Shown here one piece after another: positions 1 to 6,958 of a stretch of DNA of 12,953 nt. The notes under the pieces are model-generated. The model was not told where the DNA came from and made no database searches. It saw nothing but the letters and a program-made list of their open reading frames with translations. Both the position numbers and the translations under genes were made by a program. Source of the DNA: Candidatus Poribacteria bacterium (GTDB taxonomy: Bacteria; Poribacteria; WGA-4E; B28-G17). Position 1 is the first letter of the stretch, and every line of letters starts with the position of its first letter. Location of the stretch: the NCBI GenBank assembly GCA_003645735.1, contig QNBQ01000014.1, forward strand, positions 1 through 12,953, read 5' to 3'.

Positions 1-502
1 CCTTCTCCTCAGGAGAGGGCAAGCGCTGGGGCAGGAGCCAGAGGAGAGCGAGGGCGGGGAGGAAGATCAGGGAGATCAAGGCCGGCTTCGGGAGGGAAGG
101 TTTGAGCTTTCTGAGGTCTACCCGGCTGAGCTGCTCCGATGCGTCCCTCAACATCAGCTCTTTCAAGCTGCTTTCGATCCTCCCCTCCACAAGCTCATAG
201 GCCGTGGAGAGCCGTTCCTCCAGATCGAAGAAGGAATCCAACCTCCTCGCCGTCTCATCTAACGGGATGGATCGGAGGAGCTTATAGAGGAAGACGATCG
301 ACGGGAGGCCCAGGGGGAGCAGGTTGAGGGGAGTTGGGGGGAGCCCGATCAGCCAAGCGATCGTCCATCCGGCCACACATAGACCCAGCCCCAACGGCAG
401 GCAGAGCCTCAACGAGGCCACGGCCTCCGTCAGCGCCAATCTCCTCCGGGCAACCCTCAGCTTCTGGAGGATAAACCTTTCGGATTCGGCCATCTCGCCC
501 AT
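1..502 (-). CDS. Membrane protein, DUF4175-like N-terminal part (partial, runs off left edge)
   Basis: This minus-strand frame is open from an ATG at 502 to the window edge and shows 167 residues. Residues about 33-53 and 60-76 are hydrophobic (two likely membrane helices). They are followed by a soluble, charged stretch and a third hydrophobic segment at about 141-157. The stretch at about 85-104 (ARRLDSFFDLEERLSTAYEL) resembles the 'D..l.L..RlsTAlEl' motif that I associate with DUF4175-type membrane proteins often found near MoxR/VWA (Bat-like) genes; that assignment comes from memory. The start has a GGTGGG sequence just upstream and a promoter 17 nt further out. An in-frame ATG at 493 is an alternative start. 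The C-terminus and true length are unknown. That it is a coding gene is fairly sure; the family is tentative. Confidence 0.68.
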   Translation of the reverse strand, partial: MGEMAESERFILQKLRVARRRLALTEAVASLRLCLPLGLGLCVAGWTIAWLIGLPPTPLNLLPLGLPSIVFLYKLLRSIPLDETARRLDSFFDLEERLSTAYELVEGRIESSLKELMLRDASEQLSRVDLRKLKPSLPKPALISLIFLPALALLWLLPQRLPSPEEK

Positions 503-518
503 CACCGTCCCACCAGTT

Positions 519-547
519 AGTATACCAGCCGGGGCGTATGAGGTCAA
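519..547 (-). promoter_or_regulatory. Sigma70-type promoter for the leftmost gene
   Basis: On the minus strand, TTGACC (547-542), a 17-nt spacer and TATACT (524-519) match the bacterial housekeeping consensus well. The predicted start near 512 leaves only about 10 nt before the ATG at 502, so the leader would be very short. The rest of 503-639, between this gene and the CRISPR array, holds nothing else I can recognise. Confidence 0.5.
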
Positions 548-639
548 TTCCCGCTTCGACCGACGCCTGTTCCTCACAGAGTCTGAAGAAACGGGGTAGG
601 ATTACATCTGCGGGGGTTATCTTTGGATAGTGAAGGCGG

Positions 640-675
640 GTCACAATCCCCTATAGAACGGGTCTCATTTGCCAC
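640..675 (-). repeat. Degenerate terminal CRISPR repeat
   Basis: This is the leftmost repeat. It differs from the other eight at positions 4 and 33 (plus-strand numbering). It marks the likely trailer end of the array. Confidence 0.85.
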
Positions 676-819
676 AATGCTCAAGCAGGCGGTGGAAAAC
701 GGAAAGAACGAGTCGCAATCCCCTATAGAACGGGTCTCATTTGTCACCCGGGCGGGCCTGAATGAGCACGCCCCGCGCCGCTCGTCGCAATCCCCTATAG
801 AACGGGTCTCATTTGTCAC

Positions 820-856
820 TTGGTCTCAATCCCCTGACCAAGCCCTTCGGCTACAG
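820..856. repeat. Spacer 3, carrying a partial CRISPR repeat
   Basis: Bases 823-835 (GTCTCAATCCCCT) match the first 13 bases of the repeat at 12 of 13 positions. After that the sequence diverges. The 6-bp arms TTGGTC (820-825) and GACCAA (836-841) flank it. None of the other seven spacers shows repeat-like sequence by eye. Confidence 0.75.
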
Positions 857-1329
857 GTCGCAATCCCCTATAGAACGGGTCTCATTTGTCACAGGAAATC
901 CTCCACCACTGGCGGGAAGGATGGGCATGGTCGCAATCCCCTATAGAACGGGTCTCATTTGTCACTAGATTGATCGACCCCAGTTGGGAAACCCGAGAGT
1001 GTCGCAATCCCCTATAGAACGGGTCTCATTTGTCACCCGTAGAATCGAGGGCGCCGAAGACAACATCGAGGTGTCGCAATCCCCTATAGAACGGGTCTCA
1101 TTTGTCACACGTCAACGTTGTGGATGTTATCGATCTAGTTAAGGAGTCGCAATCCCCTATAGAACGGGTCTCATTTGTCACCATACAAAAAGGCTGAGGA
1201 TATCAGGGGACAAGGGGGTCGCAATCCCCTATAGAACGGGTCTCATTTGTCACAGCCCCCCTCCGGAACGCCCATGAATACTGGGCCGAAAACCCCTAAA
1301 GTGCTAACCTCCCCTCAGAGGGGGATCAG

Positions 1330-1352
1330 AATAGTTTGCTTTGCAAGCTATT
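1330..1352 (+). terminator. Hairpin followed by a T-run
   Basis: AATAGTTTGC and GCAAGCTATT pair over 10 positions (one T-G wobble) with a TTT loop and run directly into a TTTTT tract at 1351-1355 on the plus strand. This has the form of a weak intrinsic terminator, but no plus-strand gene lies just upstream. It may instead be internal structure of the surrounding inverted-repeat element. Confidence 0.3.
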
Positions 1353-1415
1353 TTTCGAGTTGTCAAAGATCGAAAATCCAAGTTTCATGCGGGTTGAGAC
1401 CCATCCGACCCCTCG

Positions 1416-1458
1416 GTGCTAACCTCCCCCCTTTTTCGGGGGTTTCGGAGGTTAGCAC
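1416..1458. repeat. 12-bp perfect stem-loop
   Basis: GTGCTAACCTCC (1416-1427) pairs perfectly with GGAGGTTAGCAC (1447-1458). Within it, a CCCCC/GGGGG inner stem flanks a T-rich loop. The same 12-mer also occurs at 1301-1312. The three copies form the core of the candidate element at 1297-1462. Confidence 0.85.
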
Positions 1459-1462
1459 TTTA

Positions 1463-1491
1463 AGCTTAACACAGGTTAAGGGAAATGTCAA
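1463..1491 (-). promoter_or_regulatory. Possible CRISPR leader promoter
   Basis: The minus strand shows a perfect -35 TTGACA (1491-1486), 17 nt, then a poor -10 TAAGCT (1468-1463). Transcription would start near 1456, at the outer edge of the inverted-repeat element, and run about 200 nt to the first repeat. A second perfect TTGACA lies at 1366-1361 but has no -10 at a usable distance. Both are tentative. Confidence 0.28.
1465..1480. promoter_or_regulatory. Small inverted repeat, possible operator
   Basis: CTTAAC, 4 nt, GTTAAG forms a perfect 6-bp inverted repeat overlapping the -10 and spacer of the proposed leader promoter. It could bind a dimeric regulator, though it is short enough to be chance. 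Confidence 0.25.
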
Positions 1492-1554
1492 GGCGTTCGC
1501 GGCGGCCGGTCATATGGGCGGGGATCAAACACACAGCCGTTCCTGGTGAAGGCA

Positions 1555-1584
1555 TTGAAACTCGATGACAGCCTGGGTTAGAAT
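1555..1584 (+). promoter_or_regulatory. Promoter of the MFS-phosphate-sugar operon
   Basis: TTGAAA (1555-1560), an 18-nt spacer and TAGAAT (1579-1584) give a good sigma70 match, placing the transcript start near 1591, about 27 nt before the first ATG. Confidence 0.5.
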
Positions 1585-1617
1585 AGACCCGGAAATGCCG
1601 CTAGATGGTGAAAAGCG

Positions 1618-2817
1618 ATGAGAAGCGATAGGAAAAAGGAGATCTTCTCCGGCATAACGAGGAACGTTTTCGTCTTGGGGGTCGTCAGCCTGTTGACCGA
1701 CGCCAGCACCGAGATCATCTACCCGCTGCTCCCCATTTTCCTGACGGAGGTGCTCAAGGCCGGGACGGTGTTCGTGGGGGCGGTGGAGGGGATAGCGGAA
1801 AGCACCGCCAGCTTCTTCAGGATCTTCTCCGGATGGCTCTCGGACAGGATCGCCAGGAGAAAGGCGCTGGCCGTCATAGGATACGGGATATCGAGCCTGA
1901 CGAGGCCGGCGATAGCCTCCGCGACCGCCGGATGGCACGTGCTTTTGGCGAGGTTCGTCGATAGGATCGGGAAGGGCGTCAGAGGGGCGCCCAGGGACGC
2001 GCTTCTGGCCGATTCGACCGATAAAGCGAAGCTGGGCAAAGCGTTCGGCTTCCACCGTAGCATGGATCACGCCGGGGCGGTGGTGGGGCCGATCATAGCC
2101 TTCCTTCTCTTGGCCGCCTTCCCCGGCAACTACAGGGCGGTTTTCTGGTTCGCGACCATCCCCGCCGTCCTCTCCGTCCTGACCCTCGCCCTCTTCGCCC
2201 AGGAGAGAAAGGGCGAGGCCGTCGAGCCTAGGAAGATCTCGCTATCGCTGAGACCCTTCGACAGAAGGTTCAAGCTCTACCTCGTCATCCTCTTCATCTT
2301 CACCCTGGGCAACTCGAGCGACGCCTTCCTGCTGTTGAGGGCGAAGAGCTTGGGGGTATCCGACAGAATGATCCCCATTTTGTGGGCGCTCTTCCACGTC
2401 GTGAAGGTCATCACCTCGACGCCGGGCGGGGGATTGTCGGACAGGATAGGCAGGAGGAGGGTGATCCTGATGGGTTGGGGCCTTTACGGGCTGATCTACC
2501 TGGGGTTCGCCTTCGCAACCCAGCACCTCCACATCTGGCTCCTGTTCCTCGTCTACGCCGTCTATTACGGGCTGACGGAGGGGACGGAGAAGGCGCTGGT
2601 GGCCGATCTGGTTCCCTCCAGGCTGAGGGGGACGGCCTACGGGCTTTACAGCTTCGCGATAGGCGTCGGCGCCCTGCCGGCCAGCCTGATCCTGGGCGCG
2701 CTTTGGAGGATCGTCGGGCCTCAGCTGGCCTTCTCCTTCGGGGCAGCGATGGCGCTCGTGGCCATGGCCCTCTTCTACGCCCTGGTGAGAACCGATGTGA
2801 AGGAAGCTTTGAGTTGA
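1618..2817 (+). CDS. MFS transporter
   Basis: This 399-residue integral membrane protein has about 12 hydrophobic segments in two halves, the usual size for the major facilitator superfamily. The loop after helix 2 carries the classic motif A as GWLSDRIARRK (72-82). Its counterpart in the second half is GGLSDRIGRRR (271-281). A stretch at 116-129 (RIGKGVRGAPRDAL) is typical of a bacterial MFS subfamily of unknown substrate. The N-terminus has TDASTEIIYPLLP at 27-39. It probably exports or imports a small molecule by proton coupling; the substrate cannot be read from sequence. It is the first gene of a presumed operon, 57 nt ahead of the DUF47 gene. The ATG at 1618 lacks a strong ribosome-binding site, but no better start precedes it. 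Its placement beside phosphate genes suggests, without proving, a link to phosphate or sugar-phosphate transport. Confidence 0.9.
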   Translation: MRSDRKKEIFSGITRNVFVLGVVSLLTDASTEIIYPLLPIFLTEVLKAGTVFVGAVEGIAESTASFFRIFSGWLSDRIARRKALAVIGYGISSLTRPAIASATAGWHVLLARFVDRIGKGVRGAPRDALLADSTDKAKLGKAFGFHRSMDHAGAVVGPIIAFLLLAAFPGNYRAVFWFATIPAVLSVLTLALFAQERKGEAVEPRKISLSLRPFDRRFKLYLVILFIFTLGNSSDAFLLLRAKSLGVSDRMIPILWALFHVVKVITSTPGGGLSDRIGRRRVILMGWGLYGLIYLGFAFATQHLHIWLLFLVYAVYYGLTEGTEKALVADLVPSRLRGTAYGLYSFAIGVGALPASLILGALWRIVGPQLAFSFGAAMALVAMALFYALVRTDVKEALS

Positions 2818-2874
2818 AAGGCCCGCCGGGGAAATGGTATCCTTCTTGGGGAGGAAACGGATGAGGAGGTTGAG

Positions 2875-3555
2875 ATGAGGGGAAGGCTCATATTCGGCCT
2901 TTTCGGAAGGTCGCCCTTCAAACCCCTTCACGACCACATGATGAAGGTCAAGGAGTGCACCTCCCTCATAAAGCCGCTTTTCAACGCCCTGATAGCGGGC
3001 GATCTCGAGGAGATGCGCAGGATCGCCCAGGAGGTCTCCAAAGCCGAACACGAGGCCGACAAGATAAAAAACGAGATCAGATCCCACCTTCCCAAAAGCA
3101 TCTTCCTCCCCGTCGCCAGGGAGGATATCCTGGTCTTTTTGAGGGAGCAGGACGCCATAGCCGACGCCGCCGAGGAGGTGGCCCTCTTCCTGACCCTGAG
3201 GGAGCTGAGGATACACGACAAGATAAGGGGGCCTTTGATGGAGCTTGTGGACAAGGTCCTGGACACGAGCGACACGGCCGCCAAGGCCACGAGCGAGATA
3301 CATCTGCTTTTCGAAACGGCCTTCAGGGGGAAGGAGAAGGAGAGGGTCTTATCGATCATATCCGAGGTGGAGCGGAAGAAATGGGAGGCGGATATGGCCA
3401 GGTTATCCTTTGCAAGGAGCATCTTCGAGATCGAAGAGGAGCTCGATCCGACCACGATCTACCTGCTGCTTGAGATCTCCTCCGGCTTGAGACGGATAGC
3501 CCACCACGCCGAAAACGCCTGCGATTACCTCAGGATGATGCTTTCAAAGGGGTGA
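2875..3555 (+). CDS. DUF47 family PhoU-like phosphate transport regulator
   Basis: This 226-residue, almost wholly helical cytoplasmic protein matches the DUF47/TIGR00153 family, distant relatives of PhoU that sit beside PiT phosphate permeases and are thought to modulate them. Family features visible are KAEHEADKIKNEIR at 56-69, HLPKSIFLPVAREDIL at 71-86, the acidic QDAIADAAEE at 92-101 and a C-terminal AHHAENACDYLR at 209-220. The acidic clusters are the likely metal-binding sites. Length is standard for the family. The start has an AGGAGG site (2864-2869) 5 nt upstream. The gene ends 20 nt before the PiT start, so the two are almost certainly co-translated and act as a pair. Confidence 0.93.
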   Translation: MRGRLIFGLFGRSPFKPLHDHMMKVKECTSLIKPLFNALIAGDLEEMRRIAQEVSKAEHEADKIKNEIRSHLPKSIFLPVAREDILVFLREQDAIADAAEEVALFLTLRELRIHDKIRGPLMELVDKVLDTSDTAAKATSEIHLLFETAFRGKEKERVLSIISEVERKKWEADMARLSFARSIFEIEEELDPTTIYLLLEISSGLRRIAHHAENACDYLRMMLSKG

Positions 3556-3575
3556 TGTGACAGGGGAGGTAGGTG

Positions 3576-4808
3576 ATGCACGAGTATTGGATCTTGGGGG
3601 CCGCCGGTGTGCTGGGGCTTTACATGGCCTGGAACATCGGTGCCAACGACGTGGCCAACGCCTTCGGCACATCGGTCGGCTCCGGGGCTCTCACGCTGAG
3701 GAAGGCGCTGATAGTAGCGGCGATATTCGAGTTTTCGGGCGCCTTCTTCGTCGGAGCGCACGTGACCGATACGGTCAGGAAGGGGATCGTCGACCCGATG
3801 CTCTTCCAAAACGACCCCGACCTGTTCCTTTACGGGATGTTATCGGCGCTGCTGGCGGCGAGCATATGGATCAACATCGCCACCTACTTCGGCCTTCCCG
3901 TCTCGACCACCCACTCGATCGTCGGCGCCATAGTCGGCTTCGGCCTGGCGAGCGGGGCGGGGTCGATCTCCTGGATGAAGCTCGTCCACATCGTCCTCAG
4001 CTGGATCATCTCCCCCATAGCCGGGGGGATCATCGCATACCTCGTCTTCCTGGCCGTCCAAAGGAAGGTCCTAAGCTCCGAAAGCCCCGCGGCGTCCGCC
4101 GTCAGGTTCATACCCGTGATCGCCCTGCTCACCTTCTCATCGCTCGCCCTGGCGATGATCTACAAAGGCCTGAAGCCCCTAAAGCTGAACCTGCCCGCCC
4201 CCAAGGCCGCCGTGGTCTCCCTTGCCGTCGGGTTTATCGGCATGATCGCCTTCTACGTCGCCCTGAGGAGGTTCAGGAAGGAGACGAACCACGAATACGA
4301 TTTCGTCGAGCGGAACTTCAAATACCTACAGGTTCTGACCGCCTGTTACGACTCGTTCGCACACGGCGCGAACGACGTCGCCAACGCCGTGGGGCCGGTT
4401 GCAGCGATATTCGCCATAGTCAAAACCGGCCGGATAGCGGCGAAGGTCCCCGTCTCGCCGATCATCCTGGCCATAGGAGGCCTGGGGATAGTGATAGGGC
4501 TTGCAACCTGGGGCTACAAGGTGATAGAGACGATCGGCAGGAGGATAACCGAGCTCACCCCCACCAGGGGGTTTGCGACCGAGTTCGCCTCCGCCACCGT
4601 TGTGCTTTTCTGCTCGAAGCTGGGCCTGCCTGTCAGCACCACCCACGCCCAGGTCGGCTGCACGGTCGGGGTCGGCCTCGCAAGAGGGATAGCCGCCATA
4701 AACCTGAGGGTGGTGAGGAACATAATCCTGTCCTGGATCGCCACCCTCCCCATTTCGGCCGCCATAGCGGCCGGGATATACGAGCTGCTCGTCCATCTCT
4801 TCAAATGA
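3576..4808 (+). CDS. PiT family inorganic phosphate permease
   Basis: This 410-residue inner-membrane transporter takes up phosphate, usually as a metal-phosphate complex or with a coupling ion. It shows the internal duplication of the PiT family: GANDVANA at 22-29 and 264-271, and LPVSTTH at 107-113 and 351-357. The signature VERNFKYLQVLTACYDSFAH lies at 244-263, just before the second GANDVANA. About ten hydrophobic segments flank a short hydrophilic centre. The ATG at 3576 is preferred over the in-frame GTG at 3573 because GGAGG (3565-3569) lies 6 nt before the ATG and only 3 nt before the GTG. It follows its usual partner DUF47 and precedes sugar-related genes by 22 nt. Confidence 0.95.
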   Translation: MHEYWILGAAGVLGLYMAWNIGANDVANAFGTSVGSGALTLRKALIVAAIFEFSGAFFVGAHVTDTVRKGIVDPMLFQNDPDLFLYGMLSALLAASIWINIATYFGLPVSTTHSIVGAIVGFGLASGAGSISWMKLVHIVLSWIISPIAGGIIAYLVFLAVQRKVLSSESPAASAVRFIPVIALLTFSSLALAMIYKGLKPLKLNLPAPKAAVVSLAVGFIGMIAFYVALRRFRKETNHEYDFVERNFKYLQVLTACYDSFAHGANDVANAVGPVAAIFAIVKTGRIAAKVPVSPIILAIGGLGIVIGLATWGYKVIETIGRRITELTPTRGFATEFASATVVLFCSKLGLPVSTTHAQVGCTVGVGLARGIAAINLRVVRNIILSWIATLPISAAIAAGIYELLVHLFK

Positions 4809-4830
4809 ACCGGCTTAAGGGAGGTGTCGA

Positions 4831-5769
4831 ATGGGGGTCGAAAAGGTCGAATACGGCGGATGGCCGAACTGTTACAGGCTTTTCAACGATCAGATAGAGC
4901 TCATCGCCACCTCGGACGTGGGGCCGAGGATCATAAGGTTGGCCTTCATAGGCGATGAGAACCTGTTCGCCGAGTTCGAGGAACAGATGGGGATGACCGG
5001 CGGGGATGAGTGGAGGATATACGGGGGACACAGGCTGTGGCACGCCCCCGAATCCAAGCCCCGCACCTATTACCCCGACAACTCCCCCGTCCAGGTCGAA
5101 GCCGAGGGGTTCAAATTAAAGCTCACCCAGCCGGTCGAGGAGACGACCGGGATAGGCAAGGAGATCGAGATAAGGCTCCTTCCAAGCTCGCCCGTCGCCG
5201 AGGTCATCCACAGGCTGAGGAACGAGAACCTGTGGGCCGTCAAGCTCGCCCCCTGGGCGCTTACGGCCATGGCCCCGGGCGGATACGCCATCATACCCCA
5301 GCCGGAATACATACCCCACGAGGAGAAGCTGCTTCCGGCCAGGCCGATGGCGATCTGGCACTACACCGATATGTCCGACCCGAGGTGGAGGTGGGGCAGG
5401 AGGTTCATCCTGTTGAAACAGTCCCCCTCGATGTCAAAACCGTTGAAGCTCGGGGTCGGGAACGAACAGGGCTGGGCGGCATACAGGAAGGATGACAAAC
5501 TCTTCCTGAAGAGATACACCCATTTCGAGGGGATGGAATACCCCGACTTCGGCTGCTCGACCGAGGTGTTCACGAACGACAGGATGCTGGAGCTTGAAAC
5601 GCTGGGGCCGTTCGTGGAGCTTCAGCCGGGGGAGGTCGTCGAACACGTCGAGATCTGGGGCCTCTTCAGGGTCCCCGATATGGGCGAGAGCGAGGAGGAG
5701 ATGGACGAGAGGTTGAGGGCCTTCGTGGCGATGTTGGACGCAGCGATCTCGGAGGAAAGGGAGGGCTGA
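4831..5769 (+). CDS. DUF4380-like, galactose-mutarotase-fold protein
   Basis: This 312-residue predicted soluble protein has no signal peptide. It is mostly beta-strand and resembles DUF4380 and other galactose-mutarotase-fold proteins that bind or epimerise sugars. Supporting points are TSDVGPRII at 27-35, GGHRLWHAPE at 65-74, a middle region with conserved Trp and Pro residues (PWALTAMAPGG, 141-151), and a C-terminal LGPFVELQPGE...EHVEIW at 258-276 that is typical of the fold. No catalytic pair can be assigned with confidence. It has a strong GGAGG site (4820-4824) 6 nt before the ATG. It ends 3 nt before the oxidoreductase gene, so the two are translationally coupled and probably work on the same sugar or derivative. 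The family call comes from remembered motifs. Confidence 0.72.
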   Translation: MGVEKVEYGGWPNCYRLFNDQIELIATSDVGPRIIRLAFIGDENLFAEFEEQMGMTGGDEWRIYGGHRLWHAPESKPRTYYPDNSPVQVEAEGFKLKLTQPVEETTGIGKEIEIRLLPSSPVAEVIHRLRNENLWAVKLAPWALTAMAPGGYAIIPQPEYIPHEEKLLPARPMAIWHYTDMSDPRWRWGRRFILLKQSPSMSKPLKLGVGNEQGWAAYRKDDKLFLKRYTHFEGMEYPDFGCSTEVFTNDRMLELETLGPFVELQPGEVVEHVEIWGLFRVPDMGESEEEMDERLRAFVAMLDAAISEEREG

Positions 5770-5772
5770 GGG

Positions 5773-6834
5773 ATGGAGGTCGTCAGGCTCGGATACGTCG
5801 GGGCCGGCTTCATGGCCCAGAAGGTTCACCTGCCTAACTTCGCTTCCATTTCAAATTGCCGGCTGGTCGCGCTGGCCGAGGTCAGGGAACGGCTGGGGAG
5901 GGAGGTGGCGAAGCGGTTCGGGATACCCAAGCTTTACAGGCATCACACCGAGCTTCTGGACGATCCCGAGATCGACGCCGTGGCCGTCTCGGCCCACTTC
6001 GCCGCCCAGGGGGAGATCGCCAGGGACGCGCTGCTGGCGGGGAAACACGTCTTCATGGAGAAGCCCATGGCCGTCAGCCTGGAGCAGGGCAGGAGGATAA
6101 TCGAGGCTTCGAAGCGGACGGGGGCCAGGCTGATGGTCGCATACATGAAGCGGTTCGACGCCGGATACGAGCTGGGCAAGGAGTTCGTGGATCGATTCAG
6201 GAAAAGCGGCGAGCTGGGGAGGATCACCCTGGTCCGGGTTCACTACTTCGGCGGCGATTGGGTCTGCGGCCTTGACACCCCCTTCACCTCCACCGACGAG
6301 CCGCCCCCGCCTCCCCCATACATCAAGCCCGATTGGCTCCCCGACGAGCATTACGGGAGGTTCGTCGGCTTCCTCCAGCAATACGTCCACGCCTTCAACT
6401 TCGTCAGGTGGCTGCTGGACGCCGGGGAGAACGCGGGGGTGAGGGTCGTCGACCTGGACGAGGACGGATACACCGGGGTGATCGTCCTGAGGGTCGGAGG
6501 GGTGAGGGCCGTCCTGGAGACGGGCGGGATAGCCCATCACCGATGGGACGAGCACACACAGGTCTATTTCGAGCGGGGCTGGGTTCACATGTGGTCCCCG
6601 CCGCTGCTTCAGCGTAACCAGCCGGCGGAGGTGGAGGTATACCTGGGGGGCGATCGACACGAATACAGGCGGCCGCTTCCGGCGGAGAGGTGGTCCTGGT
6701 CATACAAGCGGGAGGCGGAACACTTCATCCGCTGCCTCCTGACCGGCGAGCCCTTCAGATCGCCCGGCGAGGACGCACTGACGGACATAAGGCTGTGCGA
6801 GGAGGTCTACAAGAGGTGGCTTAACATCGCCTGA
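5773..6834 (+). CDS. Gfo/Idh/MocA family oxidoreductase
   Basis: This 353-residue NAD(P)-dependent sugar or inositol dehydrogenase-like enzyme has an N-terminal Rossmann fold beginning RLGYVGAGFMA (5-15). The family motif EKPMA is at 96-100, with the catalytic-type Lys at 97. YMKRFDAGY follows at 124-132, and a C-terminal alpha/beta domain holds HAFNFVRWLL (206-215). A run of six prolines at 177-182, then YIKPDWLPDEHYG, lies in the substrate-facing domain and looks like an inserted loop. Length is normal for the family. The 3-nt gap from the DUF4380-like gene argues for a shared pathway. The exact substrate is unknown. It is the last gene of the operon, and no clear terminator is visible in the 124 nt after it. 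Confidence 0.92.
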   Translation: MEVVRLGYVGAGFMAQKVHLPNFASISNCRLVALAEVRERLGREVAKRFGIPKLYRHHTELLDDPEIDAVAVSAHFAAQGEIARDALLAGKHVFMEKPMAVSLEQGRRIIEASKRTGARLMVAYMKRFDAGYELGKEFVDRFRKSGELGRITLVRVHYFGGDWVCGLDTPFTSTDEPPPPPPYIKPDWLPDEHYGRFVGFLQQYVHAFNFVRWLLDAGENAGVRVVDLDEDGYTGVIVLRVGGVRAVLETGGIAHHRWDEHTQVYFERGWVHMWSPPLLQRNQPAEVEVYLGGDRHEYRRPLPAERWSWSYKREAEHFIRCLLTGEPFRSPGEDALTDIRLCEEVYKRWLNIA

Positions 6835-6870
6835 TCCCGTCAACCGCCCCTTTAAGCCCCAGCCAAGCAG

Positions 6871-6882
6871 GTGAATTTTCAC
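6871..6882. promoter_or_regulatory. Inverted repeat next to the ATPase promoter
   Basis: GTGAA, 2 nt, TTCAC forms a 5-bp inverted repeat ending immediately before the -35 hexamer of the ATPase gene. It is a possible operator but is short. Confidence 0.25.
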
Positions 6883-6911
6883 TTGACGTTTTCATTTTTG
6901 TCACTTAGAAT
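6883..6911 (+). promoter_or_regulatory. Promoter of the AAA ATPase gene
   Basis: TTGACG (6883-6888), a 17-nt spacer and TAGAAT (6906-6911) match the sigma70 consensus closely within an AT-rich island. The start near 6918 would give a leader of about 40 nt with no clear Shine-Dalgarno sequence before the ATG at 6959. Confidence 0.55.
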
Positions 6912-6958
6912 TAACATAAACGCCGAATTTTTGACCTCCACAGTTAACAAGACTGGAC

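Larger units (their letters stand above)
640..1253 (-). CRISPR. CRISPR array, 9 repeats and 8 spacers
   Basis: Nine 36-nt repeats start at 640, 712, 784, 857, 930, 1001, 1073, 1146 and 1218. Their plus-strand form begins GTCGCAATCCCCT and ends CTCATTTGTCAC. Spacers are 36, 36, 37, 37, 35, 36, 37 and 36 nt. Repeats 2-9 look identical. Repeat 1 (640-675) has two changes, G to A at position 4 and T to C at position 33. Degeneration normally marks the leader-distal end, which puts the leader at the right. The minus-strand repeat ends ATTGCGAC, like the ATTGAAAC-type 8-nt crRNA handle of many type I and III systems, which also supports right-to-left transcription. The only possible stem within the repeat is short (CCC/GGG). 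No cas gene lies in the window, so the type cannot be fixed. Confidence 0.97.
1297..1462. mobile_element. Candidate MITE-like inverted-repeat element
   Basis: A 16-nt sequence at 1297-1312 (TAAAGTGCTAACCTCC) is the exact reverse complement of 1447-1462. The ends are TA dinucleotides, as expected for TA-targeting Tc1/mariner/IS630-type insertions. The 166-bp interval has no convincing ORF and is rich in hairpins: CCCCT/AGGGG at 1311-1323, a 10-bp stem at 1330-1352, and a third copy of the 12-mer GTGCTAACCTCC at 1416-1427 that pairs with the right end. Non-autonomous transposon is the best reading. A structured regulatory leader is the alternative. Confidence 0.45.

Noticed and set aside
282..644. 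120-residue minus-strand frame at the left end
   Set aside because: It has a Pro/Gly/Arg-rich composition and lies over the better membrane-protein frame, which has helices, a promoter and a family-like motif.
574..946. Open frames on both strands across the CRISPR array, with repeated SPIERVSFVT or ETRSIGDCD segments
   Set aside because: The periodic peptides are translated CRISPR repeats. The 36-nt repeat length is divisible by three, which keeps frames open.
1361..1366. Perfect TTGACA on the minus strand as a leader promoter
   Set aside because: No -10-like hexamer lies 15-19 nt downstream. The nearest candidate, TATTCT, is 27 nt away.
1554..1561. ATTGAAAC-like sequence upstream of the MFS gene, resembling a CRISPR repeat end
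   Set aside because: It is single, differs from the array repeat, and overlaps a well-placed -35 box.
2242..3303. 353-residue minus-strand frame
   Set aside because: It is antisense to the MFS and DUF47 genes, low in complexity, and has no recognisable domain. It is a shadow of the GC-rich codon bias.
3557..4897. 446-residue plus-strand frame longer than the PiT gene it overlaps
   Set aside because: It is full of Arg, Pro and Gly with no membrane segments. The PiT frame has both duplicated family signatures, so this is a frame shadow.
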